Positions 35,705-46,400 of a stretch of 64,000 bases of DNA are shown in pieces. The translations under genes and the position numbers were made by a program. Under the pieces are notes generated by a model. The model saw nothing but the letters and a program-made list of their open reading frames with translations, searched no databases and was not told the origin of the DNA. This stretch comes from Dastarcus helophoroides (taxonomy: Eukaryota; Arthropoda; Insecta; Coleoptera; Bothrideridae): assembly GCA_028583605.1 (NCBI GenBank), contig CM053332.1, positions 23,157,823 to 23,221,822 on the forward strand, written 5' to 3'. Position 1 is the first letter of the stretch. The number at the start of each line of letters is the position of its first letter.

Positions 35705-36590
35705 TAATCACTGCGAAATTTAGTTTTTAGTTGAAATTTTTATACGAATTTTACCGAAAAAAGAACGTCTTTTAACCGACAGAATACTCGACTTGTGTAT
35801 ATTGCTCGTTTGTAGATTTGAACGTTTCCGTATCCGTCCGACTACTCACCAACGAAACTGCCAGCGAAACGTCAAAACTGCAAACTGTATTAGAGTGTAA
35901 TTTGTAAAATAGATTTGCCCCAAACTTTGGGCAAACGTGTCGCTATCTTTTCCATTGGCTTCGCTAAACGTACGCAGACAAGGGAAAATTCTTCTAAATT
36001 TCTTGCTGGTGGTGGTCTTAACTTTTCTAACAAGAGATTCTATGAAAAATAATCGTCGCATCTTGGCCCTTGATTCTGTCGAGTGCTATCTGTTGTAAAT
36101 AAATTCGAATTGTTTCGTCGACAAAGAGCCATTGGAAGACGTAGCTTTAGATAAGACTATAAATATATTATGAATTGTATAAAATATGAGTGTGAATGCG
36201 AGAGTGAGGGGATCTCTCTATCCCCTAATTTACTTTATTTGGTGCTGACTGATTATATTTTCCTTGAACGAAACAGTCATTTTTTAGTCAAATCTATCTT
36301 AATTTAGTACCACTAATTTATACGTACTACTTGTAAGTCTCGACGAGGCGTCCACATTTTTTTTAACCAAAAAAGCGTTACGAATTGAAAATTGTACTAA
36401 AATAGACTAAGTTATCTGTGAATATTATTTTCTGTTATTTAAATTATTCTTTGGCATTTTATTTAACTCGATTATTTATGAATTTATGATGTTATTTTTC
36501 TATTGTAATTTTGGATTTAACGATGATTCCTTAACTGTCATTTTTGTGATAATGCTTCTTCAATAAAGATTGTTTAATAATAATTAAATG
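35705..36590 (+). other. dpy: dumpy 3' UTR with poly(A) signal
   Basis: AT-rich non-coding sequence after the dumpy stop. An AATAAA hexamer at 36562-36567 is the best poly(A) signal; cleavage would fall shortly after, near 36590. No repeat family seen elsewhere in the window is present in this stretch. Confidence 0.6.
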
Positions 36591-37371
36591 TTTTATTACT
36601 ATCCTAATCTGTGTAAATAGTTGCCCCAAAAAGATGTGTTTTTTTAAAGCTATTGTTTCAATGTACAATGTTAGGGCTCGTCTATAGACTTTTATAAATT
36701 TTTACATAGTTATGCAGAATGTCATTACCTAAGTATCCTGAAAGTTTGAGCTTGATTGACCATCTCTAACTCAAGGTGAATCAAATCAAGTTTGACTTAT
36801 TTATATAGGAACGCAGATTTTATGTGGCACTGTCAAAACTAATAAGAACACCAGTGGTTTATTTTTAATTAAAAAAAAAGTAGTCATGAGTATTGAAGAA
36901 TATGTTTTACGTAGTTACTGAAAAAATGAAAATCATTTATCTTTTCATTATTGAGATGAAGATAAAAGAGTCATGAAGTAAAGTTTTAAATAAATTTAAA
37001 TATCACGTAGTCATATTTCAGAGACTGTTTTGGAATGTTGTCAACAAACAATAAAAATTTAAATATTTCCAAACTGGGCCGAAGAAATGTTAAATAAAAT
37101 TAAAAACATAATGTTTCCGGTCAATAAGAGTTCACCATGAAGAATAAAAGGAGTTTAATTTAAAACCTGAACTAGTTTTTTAGGTCAATTTCTAGTAAAA
37201 ATTATTAAATTGTTAATAACGATAATAAGAATAATATAGAAAAAATTTAATCAGAATATTTTTTAACTTTTAAACTTTATTAACGATAAAAACGCAACAG
37301 CTGCCAAACAATCTCTGAAATATAGGCAACACATTAATCATCAAAATGTTTGCGCGTGAAGCCAGCTTTAG
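36591..37371. other. intergenic region between dumpy and EMRE duplication
   Basis: No gene. About 36990-37150 is a reversed, diverged copy of the repeat inserted at 38135-38338 (compare ACCATGAAGAATAAAAGGAG). 37270-37300 is a single F1 arm. Confidence 0.5.
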
Positions 37372-37744
37372 TTCTGGTGATTTTTTTAGTAACTTATTTT
37401 TACATAACGGTTACGTTGATTTAATAATTCACGTCATACTCTGATACACATTTATTTGAAAATGAACTCTACACATTCAATACATCTCTATACATCAGCT
37501 ACAGCGTTAAAATTTGTTGTACTAGTTTGTGAATACTCCTTTAGCTATCTTACATTTCTATGACTTGTAATTTCTACAGTTGGCAACCGTGGTTGTAGTC
37601 TGTCAATGTCAGCTGTTTGAAGTTTGAATTTTCAAATTGACATATAATTTGAGGTTAGCTGTCAATGTAGGCGACTCGTAAAATGCCCTAATTTTCCCTA
37701 TTTACCACATAAGAAGCGATTAAAACTTATCACATAAACGAAAA

Positions 37745-37994
37745 ATGATCACGGTTGAGGCACATATGCAGTAGCAACCTGCTGTCCAAGAAAGGTTTAG
37801 CCACAAGTTATATAAGAACCGTCACCAAAGATAGAAATGGGGTAATTCTACCGCCGCCTTATCGGACATCATTCGGACTGCTGCGGATATTTCTCACCGT
37901 GGTACCGGGATTGTTTATCGATGCGGCGATCAGTAAAAATATCACCAACTTTTTAGAAGAAAACGACCTATTTGTACCATCCGATGATGACTAA
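37745..37994 (+). pseudogene. EMRE copy 1, frameshifted after the start codon
   Basis: Near-identical to the intact copy at 39715, but two bases are missing just after ATGATCAC. The ATG at 37745 therefore reads into a TAG at 37772. The EMRE frame stays open from 37755 to the stop at 37992-37994 but contains no in-frame ATG. It also reads FIDAAISKN where the intact copy reads FIGAAISKN, replacing the Gly of the GxxxS transmembrane motif that EMRE uses to bind the uniporter. Most likely a pseudogene; an assembly deletion is the alternative for the frameshift, but not for the Gly-to-Asp change. Confidence 0.75.
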
Positions 37995-38134
37995 AGACTA
38001 CCAGGGGGTGCATTCATGAGATGGAATTAGATCAAATTGCTATTGGTTATTTGTAACTAAAATGTTTTTAACTGTTTTCGGTTTATGCTTTCTCCCAGGT
38101 AGCAAGTTAATCAATTGAAACTTGAATTATAAAA

Positions 38135-38338
38135 TTCTTCATGGTAGACCCTTATTGACCGGAAATATTATGTTTTTTTCAATTTATTTAACTTTTCTTC
38201 GGCGCAGTTTGGAAATATTTAAATTTTTTATGGTTTGTTCACAACTTTCTAAACAGTTTTTGAAATACGACTACGTGATATTTAAATTTATTGAAAACGT
38301 CACTTCATGACAGTACAAATTAAGAGGTTAGTTTATAG
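38135..38338. mobile_element. 204-bp insertion with 13-bp target duplication
   Basis: Present in duplication unit 1 and absent from the matching place in unit 2. It is flanked by perfect 13-bp repeats TTGAATTATAAAA (38122-38134 and 38339-38351). It begins TTCTTCATGGTAGACCC. Related sequence occurs at about 30470-30560 (same strand) and about 36990-37150 (reverse). Probably a retroposed fragment; no coding capacity. Confidence 0.75.
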
Positions 38339-38754
38339 TTGAATTATAAAAGTAAAAAATATGATTGTTTAGTTGTGAGTGCTGACAAATTAGTTGTGAG
38401 TGCTGACAAAATACAACTTGGAATTTATCAGTTCCTAAACTGTGCTAAATTCCTAAATTATGTTAACGAGTTCCTAAATTATCGAAATACAAAAGGTAAT
38501 CAAGGACCAGTCCGTCCCACCAAATTCCTAAATTATAATTAGTTCTAGACAGTCGCTTTTAACAGAATGTTTTCAGCAACTCGTTTACATTCGTGGTTGA
38601 TTAAAAATTGGTAACCGACTTTAAAAGAGTTTGTAGTACAATTAACCAATAGTATGATCTGTGTGAATGTCACCAGAACTAGGTGATTTTTTTAGTAACT
38701 TATTTTTAAATAACGTTTACCTTTGATTACGTTGATTTAATAAACGAGGTAATG

Positions 38755-39398
38755 GTACGGTTTCGGGTCTTCTGGTTTTCCCAATTTTTCTTGGTAAAAT
38801 CACTTTCCTTACGTCTTTAGCTTCCCATTTCTCCAAAAATTTTCTTTCGGAAACTGTTCGTTCTCAACTTATGCCCTTTTTTTACTTTGCCGCATTCAAC
38901 GACTAAATTTACCCTTTCTGTGGTTCCTATGCACCACAAACATCATGTATATCTCTCATCGGCTCAATAAGGCCGAAACCGCTTTCATTTCAATTATTCT
39001 ACACAAATAACCTTCCAACATACTAACCTTGCGTGGAAATTCGTTCTGCGTGGATATGCCGCTGCGAATAGTAAAAACGACACAAATGAACTTCCAACTT
39101 GCTAACCTCGCGTGGAAATTCGTTCTTCTTTCCAAGTTGGACACGTGGGTATTAGAATAGTTGAAATAAAAGCGGTTTCGGCCTTATTGAGCCGATGAGA
39201 GATATCCATGATGTTTGTGATGTATAGGAAGCACAGAAAGGGTAAATTTAGTCGTTGAATGCGGCAAAGTAAAAAAGGGCATAAGTTGAGAACGAACAGT
39301 TTCCGAAAGAAAATTTTTGGATAAATGGGAAGCTAAAGACGTTACGAAAGTAATTTTACCAAGAAAAGTTGGGAAAACCAGAAGACCCGAAACCGTAC
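38755..39398. mobile_element. 644-bp foldback element
   Basis: Long arms (left GTACGGTTTCGGGTCTTCTG, right CAGAAGACCCGAAACCGTAC) extend over about 280 bp each with few mismatches, around a spacer near 39000-39130. Flanked by AATG on both sides (38751-38754 and 39399-39402), a likely 4-bp target duplication. It sits in the upstream region of the intact EMRE copy. The superfamily is not identified. Confidence 0.75.
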
Positions 39399-39714
39399 AA
39401 TGACATAAACGCCATACTCTGATACACATTTATTTGAAAATGAACTCTATACATTGCTATACATCAGCTACAGCGTTAAAATTTGATGTATTAGTTTGTG
39501 AATACGCCTTTAGGTATCTTACATTTCTATGACTTGTAATTTCTACAATTGGCAACCATGGTTGCAGTCTGTCAATGTCAGCTGTTTGAAGTTTGAATTT
39601 TCAAATTCGACATATAATTTGAGGTTAGCTGTCAATGTAGGCGACTCGTAAAATGCCCTAATTTTCCCTATTTATCACATAAGAAGCGATTAAAACTTAT
39701 CACATAAACGAAAA

Positions 39715-39978
39715 ATGATCACCCGGTTGAGGCACATATGCAGTAGCAACCTGCTGTCCAAGAAAGGTTTAGCCATAAATTATATAAGAACGATCACCAA
39801 AGATAGAAATGGGGTAATTCTGCCGCCGCCTTATCGGACATCATTCGGACTGCTGCGGATATTTCTCACCGTGGTACCGGGATTGTTTATCGGTGCGGCG
39901 ATCAGTAAGAATATCGCCAACTTTTTAGAAGAAAACGACCTATTTGTACCATCCGATGACGACGACGATGATGACTAA
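39715..39978 (+). CDS. EMRE: EMRE, essential MCU regulator, mitochondrial
   Basis: An 87-aa intronless frame. The product is the small inner-membrane subunit that couples the mitochondrial calcium uniporter pore (MCU) to the MICU gatekeepers. Residues 1 to about 35 form a basic, Ser-rich presequence (MITRLRHICSSNLLSKKG). VILPPPYRT then leads into one transmembrane helix (FGLLRIFLTVVPGLFIGAAI) with the GxxxS motif (GAAIS). It ends SKNIANFLEENDLFVPSDDD followed by an acidic Asp run, the conserved EMRE C-terminus. The ATG at 39715 is the only start giving the presequence. It is the downstream member of a tandem duplication whose other copy is broken, so it is probably the functional gene. No clear AATAAA follows closely. 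Confidence 0.88.
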   Translation: MITRLRHICSSNLLSKKGLAINYIRTITKDRNGVILPPPYRTSFGLLRIFLTVVPGLFIGAAISKNIANFLEENDLFVPSDDDDDDD

Positions 39979-41099
39979 AGAATACCAGGGGGTGCATTCA
40001 TGAGATGGAATTAGATTAAATTGCTATTGGTTACTTGTAACTAAGATGTTTTTAACTGCTTTCGGTTTATGCTTTCTCCCAGGTAGCAAGTTAATCGATT
40101 GAAACTTGAATTATAAAAGTAAAAAAAATGATTGTTTAGTTGTGAGTGTTGACAAAATACAACTTGGAATTTATCAGTTCCTAAACTGTGCAAAATTCCT
40201 AAATTATATATATTCTCTGTAAATTCCTAAATTATGTTATCGAGTTCCTAAATTATCGAAATACAAAAGATAATCAAGGACCAATCCGTCCCACCAAAAT
40301 TCCTAAATTATAATTAGTTCTAGACAGTCTTTTTTAACAGAATGTTTTCAGCAACTCGTTTTCATTCGTGGTTGATTAAAAATTGGTAACCGACTTTAAG
40401 AGTTTGTAGTACAATTAACCAGTAGCATGATCTGTGTGAATGTCAACTTTTAAGCTTTAAATTGTTTGTAGAATTCTTCTGTCTTTGATGCTTTAATTGT
40501 TATTTTTAAGTTTTACTTCATGGATATGGTTATGAAAGCTTCCACGACTAGAGTCAGTAAAAAATTTACTTCTTGTGGGATTCAAAATACTAAGTGTTCT
40601 TTTGAGAAAGTTGCCCAATGTGGGACAAAATGTTGAATACTTTTAGTACTTTTTTGACCCAATTTTATTTACTTTCATGGTTTGTAATTTGGTTATTCTA
40701 TTAACGACAAATTTAGGAAAATAATTTCAAGTGGAGTTAGCAGCTTTGAAAAATAATTTTTTTACAATTTTTCTGCTTTCTAGTCGTTAATGTTAAATTT
40801 TACTTCATGTTATTGTACCTTTTTAATTTGGAAATTCTGTTAACAATATAATGAAATAATGTCAAAACTGATTGTTATAACGAATTTTATATATTATGAG
40901 CCATATTGGTGTTAATAGAACTTCTGAATTATGAACTTTAATTACAGAAATATAATTAAAATGTGTTGCATGATAAATTGAATTAGCATGAATTGGTTTG
41001 ATTAATTATGCAACATGATTATTATCAGATGCAGGTAATGAAATTAATTCAGATATCCATGTAAAAATCAAAAACTGGAATATTTTTCACATATTTTAA

Positions 41100-41345
41100 A
41101 CGATTATATTCTTCGTAATATGATAACGAAGGCTTCTACGGCCAGAGTCAGTACAGGATATACTTCTTCCGGGATTGGACTGTGTCAAAGAACTACTAAA
41201 AGTATTCGATGTTTCGCCCACCATCGTAGGCTTCTTTTTTTCTTTGTTTCTGAAGAAGCCCCCTACGAAGGTGGGCGAAACGTCGAACACTTTTCGTAGT
41301 TCTTTGACAAGGTCCAATCCCGGAAGAAGTATATCCTGTATAGAT
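41100..41345. mobile_element. foldback element, family F4
   Basis: Arms at about 41150-41243 and 41262-41342 (TACAGGATATACTTCTTCCG and its complement at the far end). Between them lies CTGAAGAAGCCCCCTACGAA, then GGTGGGCGAAACGTCG: a CTGANGA sequence, a GC hairpin and CGAAACG. Diverged single arms occur at about 13340-13540 and 40530-40640. It lies in the gap 40445-41539 downstream of fliI, which otherwise shows nothing. Confidence 0.65.
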
Positions 41346-41539
41346 TATATTCTTCCATAAATCTTAATAAAGTATATATCATGCAATAAACCATTTAAAA
41401 TGGTTGTTGTGTGCTGTAATTCTCTATACCCTCAAAGGACCGGAAAGATAAAAAATGCTTCAAATTTATATTTTAGGAATTCATCTGCATGAACACACCC
41501 AGTTGCAATTCATCAAATAAAACAAATTGTTTATTAAAA

Positions 41540-41545
41540 TTTATT
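41540..41545 (-). terminator. fliI: possible poly(A) signal of fliI
   Basis: TTTATT on the plus strand reads AATAAA on the minus strand, about 130 bp past the fliI stop codon. Overlapping TTTATTTATTTT makes the exact hexamer uncertain. Confidence 0.45.
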
Positions 41546-41672
41546 TATTTTATAAATAACTTCGAAATAAATTATAATACATGTTAGTACTTATTTTTAT
41601 TACTTTCGCGAATCCTCAAGACCTAAATAAATTGACTTAAGTATTCATGTTAAGAATACGATTGTTGGCAAA

Positions 41673-43452
41673 TTATTCTGGTGGTTTCTTATGAGGTCCC
41701 CAACCATGGAAACATTTTGTAAATCTTCTGGACTCTTTATTCTTCAATGTCAAGAACAACTTCCTTGGTCTATCTGGTTGCTTGACTCGCATGTGTTGAA
41801 TGTAAACCTTGAAATTTAAAAAACAAATCATTTACGCGTATTATGGATGAGGAATAATATGTGTATTTTGAATGAGGAATAATACGTGCATCTTCAATGA
41901 GGAATAATACGTGCATCTTGAATGAGGAATCAATTTTTGCTGGTTTCACTCTAAGAGTTTGTAATTTACTTCAGTGCTCACCTGTGCTGACTTGTATGCC
42001 AATTTTATTTCGACCTCACTGCACTTGGCGCCCAACCACAGGAATACTTGCTCTCCATTATCTAAGATCATGATGTCATCATCTGCCAAATCGTCCTAAT
42101 AGTAATTAATTAGTACAAAAAATCAAATACACTCGATAACATAAATACCTGACAAAAATCTGAGCATTTCTCCGATACGATAAAGTAGCCTTTCTCGTTT
42201 GAGCACCTAAAAAGTCTGGTATACTCCATAAAAGTAGCATCGGTGTCATAAGGTTTTTTCCCGCCCAATCCGTACCAAAAGAAATTGTCCGGTTCTTCCC
42301 CTTCTTCGAGAACTTGCAGGCTAACCCAAGGACTGTTAAACATATCTTCAGCAATTTCCTGTATTTGTCTAGCTTCGTCCGGATCCGCTTTAGACCCAAT
42401 CCAAACGTAAACAATCCCGGAATCGTCCTGTTCAAACGGAACGTTCAAAATGTAGCAAAACGCAGAGTTGAGGGCCGACGCATCAGGTTTAATTTGCACC
42501 AAACGTGTATAGAGTGCGCTCCCGTTCGACCTCAGATGGTAAAGCTCGACAGCGTTCTTATCTTTCTCCTTACGCTTACCCTGATGAATAATAAACTTCC
42601 TCTTGAAATGCGCCATAAACTTCATATTTTCCTGTTGCTGATACGTCCGAACTACCTCCAGCTTATCACCAAACAACGCCTTGAATTTCTTATGCAACGT
42701 AAACGTAAATGTTAACCAACCCATATTAGAAGCCTCGCGCCCTTGCCAAAAATACGCCACGAATTGGAATTCGTCATCCACCGGTTCACCTTGATCGTCA
42801 TCGCCGGCGGGCACCCAGTATCGACACAAGAAAACGTAGCAGTCTTTAGAGTAGAACCGTCCCAATTCTTCCTCGGGTAATCTAACGAATTTCTTCCCCT
42901 CTAACACCAATGATTCCATAGTTTCTAAATCCTCGTTCCATTCCTCCATGAGTTGCTGGGCTTCGGATAGAGACATCGGCGGTTGTCTCGGGGTGAACAA
43001 CGCTGTCAAATCCGCTTTAGTTTCTTGCTGTTTGGCCCATTTGGTTAAATCGGCGCCGGTTTTTTGAACCGACTCGGCGGTACGGGTGAAATCCACGGCG
43101 ATCACTTCGTCCCAGCCGACGAATTTCGATTTGAAGATCTAAAAATTGATGCCATTAGATATACTCTGTGTCGTGCATTCTCTGCATCGTACATTCTCTG
43201 TATCGTACATTCTCTGTATCGTACATTCTCTGTATCGTACATTCTCTGTATCGTACATTCTCTGTATCGTACATTCTCTGTATCGTACAATTCTCTGTAA
43301 ATCGACACAACGGCTGACAACTTACCTGTGTTTCGGTGGCTTCCCTCACTCGAGTAATGGTGGCGTATTCGGGGCGCTCCATCATGTTGAATAGTTCTTC
43401 AGATAGCTTGACGGCGGCGGCATTCACTAGTCTTGTTGATTTTTTACCAATC
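41673..43452 (-). CDS. fliI: fliI exons 10-13: C-terminal gelsolin-like domains
   Basis: Exon 10 (43326-43452): [20 protein letters not shown] to VREATETQ. Exon 11 (42149-43138, 990 nt): [20 protein letters not shown] through [20 protein letters not shown] and [20 protein letters not shown] to [17 protein letters not shown]. Exon 12 (41982-42095): [20 protein letters not shown] to YKSAQ. Exon 13 (41673-41807): [20 protein letters not shown] to [13 protein letters not shown] and TAA. All frames are intact and all boundaries phase-consistent. The intron between exons 10 and 9 (43453-50346, 6.9 kb) is mostly element C. Intron 51184-51670 holds F2 copy b. Confidence 0.93.
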
Positions 43453-46400
43453 CTGCAACAGTGAACTTGCCTCAACACTAATTTTTTGTTAGTAGCATTG
43501 GGGGCACATTTTTGTGAGTAGCAACTTAAAAAGCGGCGCTCAAACTGTGACACACGTATCATAGCAGTGCAAACGTTCTAAAAATGTTATGCACAAATGA
43601 ACAGTAACATGCCAAGAAGAAGAAGACGAAGAAAATTGGATGAATTTTTCAAAAGTCGAAGTTTAGTGAATAAAATTAAAAACTTCAAATTTGAGCTTAT
43701 TTAAAATTTGTTCTCAAGTTTGGCTTTAAAGTATAAATATTTAGGAACTTCGAGTTAAACTTGAACTTGTGACGGTTTTATCCAATCTATTTTAAGTTTC
43801 AAATATCAACTTATTTTAAATTTGTTCGCAAAAGTTTGCTTTAAAGTATAAATATTTAGGAACTTCGAGTTAAACTTGAACTTGTGACGGTTTTATCCAA
43901 TCTATTTCAAGTTTCAAACATCAACTTATTTTAAATTTGTTCGCAAAAGTTTGGCTTTAAAGTATAAATATTTCGTACTTTCGAGTAGGCATGTCGATTT
44001 GAGATCGATTAATCGAAAAATTGATTTTTTCAAGTCTCAAGGTCTATTTTTTAGATCGATCTCGAATACAAGATCGATCTAATGAACGATTCAAAAATTC
44101 TAAGAATCGGATCGATTTATCTTAGATGCAGATCACTATAAATTTGATAATAAAATTTTGTATCTTTTATATAAGTGCATTTATGTCATTATGTTATTCT
44201 CCGCTTCCTTCCACTAGCAATAGCTACGTTAATAAGCCAACAGATGGCAGCATTAACATTTGATTTCATTCATGATATCGTTGACTGAATAGCAAAGATA
44301 ACTGTGGTGCAGTTTATTTACTTTTTTTGAAGTAAAAATTACAAGAGCGTAGAAAGGACAACAATTTGAAAAAAAATTATCACTGAATATTGACTTTTTT
44401 CTCCTCTAAATCTCCATATTAAAGTCAAAATTTCGACTATAATGTTAAAATTTCAAAAAAAAAGTCGAAATTTGGAGTTAAAAGTCGAAATTTCTAGATA
44501 AAAGTTATAAAGTTTCAATTTTTAAATCGAAATTTAACGAAATGTTACAAAGGCATAAAAAGAACATTGATTAAAAAATGTTATCTTTAAAAATTTCGAC
44601 TTTTTTTTGAAAATTCGACTTTTTTCTGCAAATTTCAACTTTTTGGAAATGTTACAAAGACGTAGAAAGAATGTCGATTATAAAAAAAATGTTATTTTTA
44701 AAAATTTCGACTTTTTTTTTCAAATTTCGGTTTTAAGCTCGAAATTTGGACTTTTTTCTACAAATTTCAACTTTTTCGAAATGTTACAAAGACGTAGAAA
44801 GGATATCGATTATAAAAAACGTTATTTTTAAAAATGTCGACTTTTTTTTTCAAATTTCGGTTTTCAGCTCGAAATTTTGACCATTTTCTCGAAATTTCGA
44901 CTTTTTCCTGAAAATTTGGACTTTTTTCTGCAAATTTCAACTTTTTCGAAATGTTACGAAGACGTAGAAAGGATATCGATTATAAAAAAATGTTATTTTT
45001 AAAAATTTTGACTTTTTTTTCAAATTTCGGTTTTAAGCTCGAAATTTTGACTTTTCTCTCAAATTTCGACTTTGCTTTCAAAATTTCGACCTTTTTTTCA
45101 AAATTTCTTATATTTCTCAAATTTCGATTTTTTTTTCTCGAAATTTTGACCTTAATATCGAAATTTCGACTTTTTCTCGAAATCTAGACATTTTTCTCAA
45201 ATTTTGACCTTTTTCCCGAAATATTTCGAAATTTCGACGTTTTTTTCAAATTTCGACTTCTTTCTCGAAATTTCGTTTTTTTTTCTCTAAAATTTTGACT
45301 TTTTTCTCGAAATTTTAACTTTAATACAGAAATTTCGACATTTTTCGAAATTTCCACGTTAAACTCAAAATTTCGCCTTTTTTTCGCAAATTTCGATTTT
45401 TTTTCTCAAAATTTAGATTTTTTTTCTTCGAAATTTCAAATTTTATCTCAAATTTCAACTTTTTTCTCAAAATATTTCGAAATTTCGACTTTTTTTTCGA
45501 AATTTCGATTTTTTTCACTAAATTTCGACCTTAATCTGAAAAATTCGACTTTTTCCTAAAAATGTCGTTTTTTTTCCCTCTCAATTTTTGACTTTTTTTT
45601 TAAACATCGATTTTTTTCCTCAAATTTAGACTTTTCTCTTGAAATATCCACCTTATAAGATCGAAATTTCGACTTTTTTTCAAATTTCGATTTTTTTTCT
45701 TCGAAATTTCGACCTTTTTCTCAAAATTTCGATTTTTTTTTCCTTAATATCGAAATTTCGACTTTTTTTTTCGAAATCTAGACTTTTTTCTCAAATTTTG
45801 ACCTTTTTCCCGAAATATTACGAAATTTCGACGTTTTTTTTTCAAATTTCGACTTCTTTCTCGAAATTTCGTTTTTTTTGCTCTCAAATTTTGACTTTTT
45901 TCTCGAAATTTTGACCTTAATATAGAAATATCGACATTTTTCGAAATTTCCACGTTAAACTCAAAATTTCGACTTTTTTTCTCAAAATTTCGCATTTTTC
46001 GCAAGTTTCGACTTTTTTGTCAAAATTTAGATTTTTTTTTCGAAATTTCGAATTTTGTCTCAAATTTCAACTTTTTTCTCAAACTATTTCGAAATTTCGA
46101 CTTTTTTCTCGAAATTTCGACGTTTTTCTCAAATTTCGACTTTTTTCTCGAAATTTCGACGTTTTTCTCAAATTTCGACTTTTTTCTCGAAATTTCGACC
46201 TTAATCTAAAAAGTTCGACTTTTTTCTGAAAATTTCGTTTTTTTTTCTCTCAATTTTTGACTTTTTTTTTTAAATGTCGATTTTTTTCCTCAAATTTAGA
46301 CTTTTCTCTCGGAATATCCACCTTATAAGGTCGAAATTTAGACTTTTTTTCAAATTTCGACTTCTTTTTCGAAATTTCGTTTTTTTCTTCTCAAATTTTG

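Larger units (their letters stand above)
37372..40444. repeat. tandem duplication carrying two EMRE copies
   Basis: Unit 1 (about 37372-38671) and unit 2 (about 38672-40444) are closely similar direct repeats. Both start near GGTGATTTTTTTAGTAACTT and end near GATCTGTGTGAATGTCA. Unit 1 holds a 204-bp insertion after its EMRE reading frame. Unit 2 holds a 644-bp foldback upstream of its EMRE frame. Promoter-side sequence is duplicated along with the gene. Confidence 0.85.

Noticed and set aside
41255..41300. A canonical, active hammerhead ribozyme call
   Set aside because: There is an extra base after CUGAAGA, and no clear stem III or NUH cleavage site. It is kept only as a structural resemblance in the findings.
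43165..43300. Regular 16-bp repeats considered as a CRISPR-like array
   Set aside because: There are no spacers, the repeats are head to tail, and the host is a eukaryote.
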